Shown here: positions 45,191-55,794 of the stretch, in pieces | How positions within the stretch are numbered: the stretch's first letter is position 1 | Layout of the letters: the number at the start of each line of letters is the position of its first letter | NCBI GenBank assembly: GCA_015680685.1 | Contig: MNCI01006163.1 | Location: 1-64,000, forward strand | DNA: 64,000 nt | Origin: Gnetum montanum | Taxonomy: Eukaryota; Streptophyta; Gnetopsida; Gnetales; Gnetaceae | Direction: 5' to 3' | Translations under genes and position numbers: made by a program | The notes under the pieces: model-generated | Databases searched by the model: none | Told to the model about the DNA's origin: nothing | What the model saw: the letters and a program-made list of their open reading frames with translations, nothing else

Positions 45191-48022
45191 ATGGTACCCA
45201 AACCGAGGCATCCAAGGGGAGAAGGACCATCCCAACCAAGGGACAAGTGACCGAGAATGGGAAGAGGATAAGGCACACAACCTCCAGAGCACGCAGAGGG
45301 CTCACACACAACTGGCCCCCTCCACGAAGGACCTGACTTGGAATCTATTCGTTAGATTCCTAAAAAGGACATACCCAACGAACAATCATGAAGGGATGAG
45401 ACTCCAGTGGTAGCACCACGGCTTGAGGTCACCCTAACCCAAGCTAGTATTGATGCTATTAAGCCAAGGGAGCTACAAGAAATGATTCTTCAAGAGTTGA
45501 ACTTCGACCCGTTTCTAGAAAATGCACCAGAACAGGTCAAAACCCAATTGCAAAATTCTCCTATGTGGCCAATCATCACATCCAGTGGTGAATGGTACTT
45601 AGGAGAAACTTACCTCTTCTGGACGAATCGACAACCGGGGTCCAGAGTAACAATCAAAAACATTCATATCTCTGACTCTGCTGAAGTAACACAAGCTCTG
45701 GGATTGCCAAAGACCGGAGCTAACATGGTAGAGATTCCCAAACAAGTAGACCTCGAGGTAAAAGGGGAGTGGATCAGGCAGTGTTATGGGGTAGACTGCA
45801 AGGATTTTGACACCCTAACTACCGCAAAGAGGGTTTATTCAAAAATCATGTCTTTCCATTTGAATCCAACAGTAAGACCTAGCAAGATCACTACCTTCTC
45901 TACTCGTGCATGTGTCGCTCTAAGCGAAAAGTTCCCCATCAACCTTCCATAGTTGCTTTTCCTATAGATTAAGAAGAGATTTGCTAAAAATGAATATGGA
46001 AGGCAAGCTCTACCCTTTCTCTGCCTAATTTGAAAATTGTGCAAATGGGCAAGGATAGCACAATACGCCAATGACACACTTCATCATGCCCCAATTACCT
46101 TGTGGTCAGAGATGATGAAGGACAAGAATCTGGCCACAATACAACTCAGGAAAGAGCAGCAACCACCTCCACCACCTATGCAAACAACAAGGTCAGGCTC
46201 ACAGACAATCATAGAACACATACATAAGATCTGACAATCGCTTTTCAGCCAATAAGAGTGATCAACAGGAACTAGTGGAGGAGAAGAACCTTCAGTCTAT
46301 CGCCTTGCAATGAGCCATCTTGAACAAGTGGCTCGATAGGTGAGTCTACTAGAGAGAGCAAGGTTGATTTTTTCTATCACCCAAATGCAAGTGCCTACTA
46401 GAATTGATCCCAGTGACTGAGAAGTAACAGTGTCCACCCAACAATTATTTCCTAAAATTTCAAAAAATGCCACTACTTTTTTGGTGTGCTTGGAGGATGG
46501 AAAGGAGGCAACTATCTTGGTAATGCAACACCAGGGACAAGGAGTTGCAGCTGATGTGGTTGCTAACACAATTGCTACGACCCTCAATGCACCTACGATG
46601 CATGTACCAGATGTACACAGACTTGGAGATGTATAGACATCGGCAGGAACTTCACGTAGCAAAATCAACGTAGCCCAACATGAAGAGTTTTTGGACCAAC
46701 TAGTGAGAATTAAGCAACCACTTCCAAATGTCTTTGATCTTCCAAACAACATTACTGTGACCCAGTTGAAGCTACTCTCAGCAAGGGGCAAGTGCGTCAT
46801 TTTGGAGGGGCAATTTGAAGTGGTTCAAGTGGATCATCAATGCTTGGCAGTGGAAGTTTCCTAACTAAGGGTAAAACTTGTTGATCTAGCTCTCCTCAAC
46901 CGTGAGCTCACTAGGGATGAAGCTTTTCAACAGCTTCAAACCAAACTTCAGACGGTTGAGGGTGAGCGAGAGTTGGCAATCTTTAACAAGTCCTTAACAG
47001 ATGCCCATGCTTACCATCTAAACAAGGACTTGGCATAGGTTCGTCAGGAGAATGTTAGGCTGACCGTAGAAGTTCATCACATGTGCAATGTTGGTTTTGA
47101 GAATCAACACATGAAAGACTTCATCCATCAATAGCAGGAGGAGCTAGCCAGGGTAAACAATGATGTGAGGAGATTGGCAACCAAAAATCATAATATATCT
47201 ATGGAAAAAATAAGCAATTGAAATTGCTACTTGGAAAAATGAGTCCCTTAAGTTTAAATAAGTTAAAAATCACTATAGGGACCAAGTGGGATTGCAAAAT
47301 GAAGTAAATGAAAAAGAGATTCAAGTCACAAAGGCTAAAATGAACCAAGCACTCTAGTAGCTCTGGGAAGGAGGCGAGGTGTGGCAGCCCATCTTCGATG
47401 AATTAAATGCCTACAACCAGGCTGAGATCCATCTCAAAGAGCTACAAATTGAAGAAATGACAAAATACATGGAGTTAGCCAATCTCCGTTATGCAAACCT
47501 GGCTATGCTAACAGTTGGAAGGCTGTGGTCTAACCTAGAAAAGCAAGTGGCCACCTCGTATTCTTTATACAAGGGCGAGTTCCAAACACATAAAGAGACA
47601 AAACAAAAGTTAGAAACAATAAATGCGAAACTCGAAGTTCTCAACACCTGTTTTGAAGGACAACGTGCGGTTGCAGAGAACTTGGCCTGAAGAATGAATG
47701 ACTACCGGTAGTTGCAAACATTAATCCAAGCGTTCAATATTGAACGAAAATAATTCGCTACTTGGTTTTTCAATTTGAAGGAACTCTTTCCTACACTTCC
47801 ATGTCCTTGGGATGTTCCTATTCTAGCACACATTGGTAAAGCTACCTAGACAGTGAACGATCCTAGAAGCAAAGAAGATAAAATGAGGGCATTGTTGGAG
47901 GATTTTCGATTACCTCCAAAAGTTACAGTTGCTGTAGGGAAACTATCATCAATTCCACAATTGCCACATGCACCAAAAGCTAGTGAAGGCCCCTCAGAAC
48001 CAACATCACCAGGGACGGTGTG
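45191..48022 (+). pseudogene. ORF3 of element A (additional ORF downstream of integrase)
   Basis: About 940 codons. The ATG at 45191 directly follows ACAG. The N-terminal domain, best preserved at 45407-45952 (SGEWYLGETYLFW, EVTQALGLPKTGAN, GEWIRQCYGVDC, FPINLP), loosely recalls the putative plant transposon domain of plant retroelements. Next comes a proline-rich patch (QQPPPPPM, about 46155-46175), then NVAQHEEFLDQLV at about 46665-46710. A long Glu/Leu/Gln-rich region at about 46760-47690 is probably a coiled coil. The tail is Pro/Ser-rich and ends SPGTV. It is conserved with B ORF3 despite stops. It occupies the Athila env-like position, but no clear membrane segment or signal peptide is seen. 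Function unknown. Confidence 0.7.
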
Positions 48023-48262
48023 ACCTTCTCCAGCAACTTTAGCATTTTTCGACAAGGTGGAGAATTCATTACTGTTAGGGTATTCAATTTTATCTCTGAA
48101 CACCACAATTTTGTAATTTATTTTTTTCGTACACCCGGGCACTTGGTATGTCAATAGAGTCAGTGTTTATGTAGATATGTTTCATCATGTGTGGTGTAAT
48201 AACTTCATACCTTCCAAATTGTAATAACCTTGAGGACGATTTTCCACACAATTGTGGGGCTA

Positions 48263-48871
48263 TCATGAAGTGTTCAATCAATATGTTGACTGGGCCATGT
48301 TAACGAAGCCTTGTTAACATGGCCATAGTGATGTGATCCCGTCGACGTATCTGTCCATGTGTTGACGCAACCTCATTAACGCAGAGTCTGTCTCTAGCTA
48401 TAAATATGTGTGCACTCATTGCATTTATGGCATCTTTTGGAGTAGTTGCAGTGAAACTCTTGCAGTTTGTTCCCGTAAGAGTTAGAATATTTTCCAAGTT
48501 CTCGTAGTAGATGTGAGAAAGGTGTATGGATCTTTATTCGAGCGCTAATGTACCTAATCCAATTGGCGTGACCGGTAATAAAGACGAGCTTTTTGAGCAT
48601 TCCTTGCAGCATTTGGATTTANCGTGAATGCCCATGATTCATATGGTTGGGCGTAGGGGTACCTCACCACTCATCATTTACCTCAATCTCACTTAACCAT
48701 CACTTTAGAATATCACAAGTGAGTTTGGGAAGACAACGACCATTCTAACTAAGGTTTTGCTGGCTCGAGTTCGATCTATGCAAGTGCTTGCAGTTTGCGA
48801 AATTCGACCGAGTTACGCGTGAACCCTTGTGATTCGTATGGTTGGGCGGAGATGTACCTTGCCGCTCATTA
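48263..48871 (+). repeat. 3' LTR of element A (with assembly break)
   Basis: Parallel to the 5' LTR. It is preceded by a G-rich run (ATTGTGGGGC) that may be the polypurine tract. At 48622 an N is followed by an LTR-end sequence (...CACTCATCA, to about 48676), after which the middle of the LTR resumes (TTTACCTCAATCTCAC), so the order is scrambled and about 340 bp present in the 5' LTR are missing. The true end, CTCATTA, lies at 48871 directly before GAGAT. Confidence 0.8.
48622..48622. other. Single-N gap in the 3' LTR of A
   Basis: Joins ATTTGGATTTA to an LTR-end sequence. The order after the N does not match the 5' LTR. Confidence 0.85.
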
Positions 48872-48876
48872 GAGAT
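48872..48876. repeat. Target-site duplication (right) of element A
   Basis: GAGAT, the copy of 35889-35893. Confidence 0.85.
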
Positions 48877-49620
48877 AATACACAATAGGAAGTTTCCACA
48901 TTGAATGATAAGCCCAAAGAGCATCGTTGAGTTTTTTTTTCTAGTCTTGTCTATATTTACTAACTTTTCATGTTAGTATTTTGATAATTTCCCTATTAGT
49001 AACCTTAGCTTGGCCATTAGCTTGGGGTGGTAATAAGTTATTTTATGTTCAACCCCCATGTGTTGCATAAGCTTTCAAAACGTAGCACCTATAAAGTGTG
49101 TTCCATTGTCCAAAATTAGTGTTCATGGCACACCAAACCTATTGACACCATTTTATTGTACAAACTGTGCTTCCATAGAGGATGAATAGCCAATGACAGC
49201 AATGGCTCTGACCCACTTGGTATAGTAGTCAACAACCATGATGATGTAGGCCTTTTCATGTAACATAGGATTGATGGGCCCCATGAAATCAATCCCCCAA
49301 AGATTGAAGGGCTCTAATGATTGAATCCATTGTTGTGGCCCTTCCATGCATGTAGGTATCCCTCCATCACATTGGCATCAGTCACACGAATGGAAGAAGT
49401 GATGGACATCTTGGAAGATCATGGGCTAATAATATACTACCATGAGGATCTTAATGGCGGTCCTCCTCCTAGCATAGTGGCACCCACAAGGCCCCTCATG
49501 TGTGTCCTGCAGGACTCGAAGCTAATCTACATCAAGGACTTACCATCATACTAGGTGATTGGCACAACCCTTGTAAAGGTTATCCTTGATTTCTGTGAAG
49601 TGCTTGGCCTAATGAAGAAA
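48877..49620 (-). pseudogene. Element B integrase, zinc-binding and catalytic core
   Basis: Minus strand. From about 49560 downward, residues aligning with A's zinc-binding region. Then QSLEPFNLWGIDFMGPINP and VDYYTKWVRAIAV (open frame 49347-49153), the first catalytic Asp region, and then the segment up to WKLPI at the insertion site of A. The gene resumes at 35888. Confidence 0.85.
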
Positions 49621-49849
49621 TTTTTATTTCTTCTTGTGGTCCCATTCTTGTGGCATCTCCTAGGTGAGTAGATAGGAGATGATGTTATCATACTAGTTTC
49701 TTTCCTTAGGGTTGAAGAATTAATAGCACCAGCAAAAATGAGTTCATTAGAAAATTGATCAAATAATGGATTCTCCTCCTCCTTGCTATCCCATCGCAAC
49801 CAAGAAAAGTGGTCAAATATGACATTCTCAGTCCCCTTTCAGTCACCCA

Positions 49850-51010
49850 TCATCAAACCAAACTCTTGGAGGATCACCAACTACCATATGATACAAGGAC
49901 TCATCATTGGTTTGTTCATTAGGAACCGTATGACACTATGATCGGTGTGCACAAACACTTTATATCTAAGCACATAGTGCCTAAACTTTTCTAGGACATA
50001 CACCATCACCATAAGCTCCTTTTTAGTGGTGGTGCAATTGAGTTGTGCATCCATAATGCTTTTACTTGCACAATGGATGTAATATGGACATTTTTTATCA
50101 TCCAACTANTCACAATGGATGTAATATGGACATTTTTTATCATCCAACTATGTAAGCATGATCCCTAAGATGTAATTAAATGCATTTGTCATGATGTGAA
50201 ATGGCCTTGACCAATTAGGTGCTTATAGAATTAGAGTTTCTACTTTCTACTTTAGTTGTTGAAATGGATTTTCACATTCCTTGGTCTAGACGAATGATGC
50301 ATCTTCCTTGGTAAGTTCTACCAATGGCTTAGTGATCTTTGAGAAGTTTTCGATGAAGCATCAATAATAACCAATGTGGCCAAGGAATGACCTCGCATCC
50401 TTCACTATTTTGGGTTGTCTAGTTATTCCTTGGATTACCCTTATTTTCTCTAGGTCCTTCTCAATCCGTTTGTTTAAGATTCAATGCCCCAAGATAATTC
50501 CCTCTTGGACCATCAAGTGGCTCTTTTGCCAATTGAGACGTAAGTTGGTCTCCACACACCTTTTAAGCACTTGCTCAAGTTGGTCCAAGGCTTGCTCAAA
50601 TGCGGTCCCATAGGTCAAGAAGTCATCCATGAAGACTTCTACCCCACTACTGATCTATTGTTGGAAGATGCTAAGGGCCAATCATTAAAATGTGGGGGGA
50701 GCATTACATAGGCCAAAGGGAATCTTTTAGTATGCAACAATCCCCCAACAACTTGTAAGCATTGTCTTGGACTAGTCTTTAGGTGCAATCTAAATTTGGT
50801 TATCACCACTATAACCATCCAAAAAGTTGTAGTAACAATGCCTTGCAATAGTATCTAGCACTTGGTCCACAAATGACAACGAAAAATGATCTTTGTAAGT
50901 TGTCATATTCAATAGCCTAAAGTCTATATAGAATCTCCATTTTCCTCCTTTTTTGGACACAATAATAAGCAAGCTAATCCACTTACTATCCTCAATAGGA
51001 TAAATGAGCC
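49850..51010 (-). pseudogene. Element B reverse transcriptase and RNase H
   Basis: Minus strand. KKGGKWRFYIDFRLLNMTTYKDHF and DGYSGDNQI (50972-50790), then VEVFMDDFLTYG near 50645-50610, LNWQKSHLMVQEGIILGH near 50540-50485, then RNase H with KELMVMVYVLEKFRHYVL and VFVHTDHSVI (50105-49881). Contains the N at 50109 with duplicated 40-bp flanks. Several stops. Confidence 0.85.
50069..50150. other. Single-N join with duplicated 40-bp flanks
   Basis: 50069-50108 and 50111-50150 are identical as far as I can read, on either side of N at 50109. Confidence 0.85.
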
Positions 51011-51559
51011 CGACCTTGAGGAGTTATTCAATCTCCTCTTTGAAAATTTGCTTGAGTTTTTGGTTCAAGTGTCTTTATGGCTGTTTCTTTGGTTTAATGA
51101 AGGAATTTATATAAATTCTATGCTAGCATATCCTTGGATTAATTCTTGTTAACTCTTGATATGACCAAACAAAGGATGTTTGCCATTTGTTGATAACCTC
51201 CAACAATTTCATTTTCTATACAAGAGAAAGTGTGGTATTGATAATGACTAGCTTACCATTGTTCTGAAATGCATACTCCATTCCTGCCAGTGAAGCCTTT
51301 AATTCCAAGGGCTCCTGCTTAAAAGTTTTAGGGATCTCCAACTCTCCTCAATTAATATCACTTTGTGCATCAAAGAGTTGGCGATGAAGTTGCTCCAACT
51401 TATCCATGATTTCCACATAGAAGCTGGTGAGGCTCTCAGCTAGTTCCATGCATATTGTTGATCTAGCCTCATTTTTAGTTGTCAACCACTGAGTACCCTC
51501 CTATTTAGTAGCTGATGTGTATAGACACCTTTGAACCTCTACACTATCTACACACTGAC

Positions 51560-51990
51560 TACATGGCTGAAGTGACGTGCCCTTGATGGTTCATAGTTTT
51601 TGCACGTAGTGGCACCTTGTGTTACTATACACAATGCATCGAACTTTCTTCTTCTCAATTTTTCCAAATTCATTTTCCTTGAAAATTTCCAAGGAAAGGT
51701 CTTTGATCCCCAACCTTGTATCTATGGTGCTTAGCCATGCTCTTCCCATGATAATAGAAAAGTTCCTTTTACTATTTTCCACATGGATTACCATAAAATC
51801 GACAAGATATGATCATCCACAAATGGTGGTCATGATATCTTTCACCAATCCCAAAGGAATAGTGATTGATTGGTCTACCAGTTCCAGTCTCATGTTGCTC
51901 TTTTTTCAAAGAGGAAGGTTCCAAGCTTTGTACATTTCTTATGAAATCAAGTTAACTCTAGAACTTAAGTCTAAAAGAGCTTTACATGGT
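51560..51990 (-). pseudogene. Element B protease
   Basis: Minus strand. CKALLDLSSRVNLIS near 51985-51940 corresponds to the active-site region of A (KALLDLGLGINLTS), here with Ser replacing the catalytic-loop Gly. The open frame 51794-51591 reads GRAWLSTIDTRLGIKDLSLEIF. The changed active site fits an inactive copy. Confidence 0.7.
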
Positions 51991-52699
51991 TCATTTTCGG
52001 TAATCTATAAGTAGATAAGAGGACTTCCAAGATTAGATCTCTTCCTAGGAAGATGACTAGCCTTGATCTAATCTATGATGACATGGATCAAGATGATAGT
52101 GTGTAATTAGGAAGCACTTTGATTCGAAGGTTGCTCAATAGAAATTTCAAAGGTGAAAGTAGCAAGGTTAATAGCCATAGGTGTTTGTGAGGGCATTGTG
52201 TAATTTTTGGTTCTAAAGAATGGCCTTTTGTAAGCCTTGGATTTAGAACCACTCAACTATGAAGTTGGTTGTAAGTTTACTACCCTCATAGCTTTCCTCT
52301 ATTGTGGCTGGGTAGGTATCTAACCCTACATGAATGGAGTAGGTGGCAAAGGAGTTGAAGATGGTGATGCAGGAGTGGTAGAGTATTGAGGAGGATAATA
52401 TGGAAATGAGGACTCCCTCCTTGATGAAGGTCCTTTATAGTATTAAGGTAGATAATAGTGATGTGGGAAAGAAGTGTGACTGGGAGAGTCACGTGGAGAG
52501 ATGGGCTACTGAATGTAATATCCATATGGATCCAATTGACGATAAGGATACTACTGCCTTGGAGGTGGCATCCCCCACAACTATGGATGTTTTCACTATT
52601 AGTATTATTCCTAAGGTTGAGGTAGCTCTCCATTCAGATAGTAAGCTTCTTGGTGGAACTATTATCAATAGTTGCCTTGTGCATAAGGCAATCACTTGG

Positions 52700-54715
52700 T
52701 GCTTGCTATTTTGCCAGTATAGGATTTAGAGCATATATCCCAGATTCTGGTAGGTGTGATAAGATAGGGTAACATCCCTTTGGATGTTTGTATTGGCATA
52801 TTTCACAATCATCATTATCAATTTCTAAATCTACAACATCTTCTACTACTGCAACTTTACCTTTATCTCTATGATATTCTCGTTTAGCATCCTTTTTCTT
52901 CCTTTTCTCATGACCACTTCCATTTTGATCCTTACGTTCTTCTACAATTTTTACAGCATCTTGGAATTTTTCATCCAAGGAGTCCCATATTTTATCAACC
53001 TTGGATAAGATTTTAGTAAAAAAATTTTAAATCAGCAAGGTTTTCCTTTGCACCACTTCATCAAGTGATGCCTCCTCCTCATTCTCACAAAAATGAATCT
53101 CCCTCTTACGGATGGAGGGATCTTTGTTGTATTCTTCTATACTTTCTCACTTTTTCAAATCTTCTTCCTCTTTGACCACTTACTCAATGAGTCTTTAAAT
53201 CTGATGGACCCTTAGCTCAGAAAGTCTCCCTTGGGCATATACCCCAAGGGTTCTTCTTAGTTTAGTTCTAAACCCATCTATGACATGGTGTAGCTAGTTC
53301 CTTTGAGAGTATTTGTGACCTGGGCATCAATGCAATAAAGAGTAGTACATATCCATGGCTGCATCAAAGGAGTCATGAGTACCTTGTTTCCACCCTTGGA
53401 TTTACCTCCTCAAATTGAACACTACGAAGTACGTTTGGTACTTATCGTTGAACAACTCCAACATCGTACTCCATCGTTGAATGGATTCTAATTCCAAGGA
53501 CTAGTACCAACTTTCTACCTCCTTTATGAGTGTCCTTGGGAATAATTTTATCTTTTTCCATTCATTTACTACATTTTGCAAGGCATAAGCATCATGGAAG
53601 GCTTGCAAATGATTCTATGGATTTGAATTATATCCTCCTTCAAACTTATGGATATTGTTCATATCTAGCCGTTTAAGGTGGCTATCCTTCAGGTGCCTAG
53701 TGGGAATTCTAATAGCCTCTAAAATATTCAGCATGTTTCTAGTAGCTAGCAAGGGTTCATCATAGTCATGACAATTTCTATAACCCTTATCATGGTTATG
53801 ATGCCTATGATGAGTCTTGTTGTGCCTTCGTTCTCTGTGATGTTTTTCCCCACGTTCCTACTCATGCCCTTGGTTCTTATTGTCCTAGCAGGATCTACAA
53901 TCATCCCTATCCTATTGTTCATTATCATCTCAATCTCTATTGTTTCTTCCATGGTCCCTACCTCTACTTCTCCTATTAGAGTTGGAGAAGGAAGACGATA
54001 TGATGATAATGAAGGTAAAGAGGAAGGAGGATCAGCACTTAAACGATGCCTACCACCTCTTCTTCTTTGATCCCTACCCCAATCACCATGTTTATCTTTC
54101 TCTTGGTTCCTGTCATTGTTTCCACCTCTAGATGAATGAATTTGAATACCATCTTTCGAGATCTCGTGATCTTAAGACCTATTCTTCCTATCACCAAGGT
54201 TGTCCATAGTTGATTGCAACCATTGGTTAGGGGTCTCCCCATCAAAGATAAGAGGAGAATCTATGTATTGGGAGACACCCGAAAAGAAGTCCTCACCTTT
54301 TTTTGTAGGTTTTTAGAAATAAGTCATTAGACAACCTTTTGCCTTTTGAAGCCTCATATTGAGCCTCCATGTGCCAATATTTTTTCCGTTGGGCATCTGT
54401 GGGATGATAATCCTAATAGGCATTGTCTTGAACTTCGTACTCTACATTAAGTCTAGCAATGCCCAACTTGATGAGATTATTCAATAGCATTGTAGGAATG
54501 GATCGATTGGGAGGCAACATAATGTTGCCCTCCATTTCCCTCCATCACAACTGCTTGTCCTAATGTAAGATGAAGGTGAAATCCAGAGTGTAAGCATCCA
54601 GATGGATATAGACAACTTTGAATTGTTGGAGCACTTGCATCTTTTGGCCTTCTTGCCTTTGAGTGGATCCACATACAAATGGTGGTGGAGCATCCTCCCT
54701 GTGAGAAGAACCCAT
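52700..54715 (-). pseudogene. gag of element B
   Basis: Starts MGSSHREDAPPP (complement of CAT at 54713-54715). Then MEGNIMLPPNRSIPTMLLNNLIKLGIA, a charged low-complexity section (about 54250-53760), the gag core (AFHDAYALQNVVNEW, KLFPRTL, SWYQSLELESIQRW) at about 53610-53450, and a final open frame 52978-52706 with DCEICQYKHPKGCY, equivalent to the Cys/His motif of A. Broken by stops and frame changes. Confidence 0.78.
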
Positions 54716-54847
54716 ATTAGTGATTTTTCAAAAGTAGTGTGTGTTTAGTAATATTATGTTTTTTAATGATTTTTCTTTAAGTATTCTTTTACAATGTCTT
54801 TAGAAAATTTCATGATCTTTCCTATGTAGTGCACTTAACTAACTAAA

Positions 54848-54866
54848 GTCACCAACACTGGTGCTA
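54848..54866 (-). promoter_or_regulatory. Probable decayed primer-binding site of element B
   Basis: Directly inside the LTR end on the minus strand, TAGCACCAGTGTTGGTGA is a partial match to the aspartate-tRNA PBS seen cleanly in element D (TGGCRYCRTTGCCGGGGA), with most differences being transitions. Supports Athila affinity but is weak alone. Confidence 0.4.
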
Positions 54867-54867
54867 A

Positions 54868-55714
54868 TGATGAGTGGCGAGTAATCCCTACGTCCAACCA
54901 TACAAATCATAAGAGTTGCACTAGCAATCCAATCAAATTCCATGGACTGTAGCTCCTAAATGCACAATATGAAAGGTAGTGACTTAATGATGTGATCGTT
55001 GTCTTCTTGGCTTCACTGGTGGGAGTGCAAGTGTATGGTTAATTATAAGCCAAGGTACATGATTTTTATTAATCTTATATTTTATTTTATTTAGTCTAAG
55101 TGTGGAATAACAAGAGAATTAATTAATGACTAACTATTTAACTATCTAGTATCCTAATCTAACTATCCTAACATAAGCATCCAAGCCTACTTTCCGTTCA
55201 CATCCTAAACTCACTTTAACTCCTAGGTTACCAAGTGCCTACTATTGGGCATACCAAATAGCCACTACTGGGATTACCAAGCATTAAGTAGTATGTTTGA
55301 AGTGGTCATACTTATGCTTCATTATTAACCATATTAAGTAATCAAGAATTTAATGTAAAAATGCATAAGTCAATAAATGTACAAAAGAAAATAGTAATCT
55401 ATTCCAAGTGCTATAAGAGATGCTAAGAATCTCATCTTTATTGCTAGTCACATCAATGTGTTTAGGTACAAGATGCTCGAATAAAGAAATATACAATCCT
55501 TGGAGTCCTACTACAAGCACTTAGAAAATATTCTAACTCTGGGCTAAGAAAACTACAAGACTTCAGCTATGATATGGACTTAACGTGCCATAAATGCAGT
55601 GGGTACGTGCATTTATATAAGCAAAGATAGACACTGTGTCGATGCATCTACCCATGCGTCGATAGGGATGCATCGATGCATGCCCATCAATGCAGCCCAT
55701 CGAATGATTTATCA
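54868..55714 (-). repeat. 5' LTR of element B
   Basis: 847 bp; on the minus strand it begins TGATAAATCATTCGATGG and ends CACTCATCA. A TATA region (TTATATAAATG) is at about 55611-55622 in plus coordinates. A 14-bp perfect palindrome ATGCATCGATGCAT at 55668-55681 lies upstream of it. The part 55436-55714 is shared with the truncated 3' LTR. Confidence 0.85.
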
Positions 55715-55794
55715 GTCATAAATTTTATAAAATTTTAAATATTTAAAACCAAGAACTAAAAGTAAAAAGAATAAAAATATAAAAAAAACTAAGA

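Larger units (their letters stand above)
35894..48871 (+). mobile_element. Element A: Athila-like Ty3/gypsy element, near full length
   Basis: About 12.98 kb with both LTRs, gag, protease, RT, RNase H, integrase, a 2-kb spacer and ORF3, flanked by the GAGAT duplication. It lies in the integrase gene of element B in opposite orientation. Both LTRs keep the same TATA region (GCTATAAATATGTG), but they differ at many positions, mostly transitions, so the insertion is old. The 3' LTR and gag hold single-N joins (48622, 38544). Confidence 0.9.
30165..55714 (-). mobile_element. Element B: Athila-like Ty3/gypsy element, interrupted by element A
   Basis: Minus-strand element in two pieces, 48872-55714 (5' LTR, gag, protease, RT, RNase H, integrase core) and 30165-35893 (integrase C-terminus, spacer, ORF3, truncated 3' LTR). 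Joining the flanks of A restores the integrase reading across ...WKLPI and YELVYKKL. Domain order and the FMDDF RT box fit the Athila lineage. All frames are broken. Confidence 0.85.

Noticed and set aside
45835-46077. Minus-strand open frame that matches another at 32648-32875
   Set aside because: The match is real, but both are antisense to ORF3 of A and B. The plus-sense ORF3 explains the conservation.
53768-54070. Plus-strand hydrophobic 100-codon open frame, looking like a membrane protein
   Set aside because: It is antisense to the charged segment of B gag. The hydrophobic appearance comes from reading His/Asp/Arg codons in reverse.
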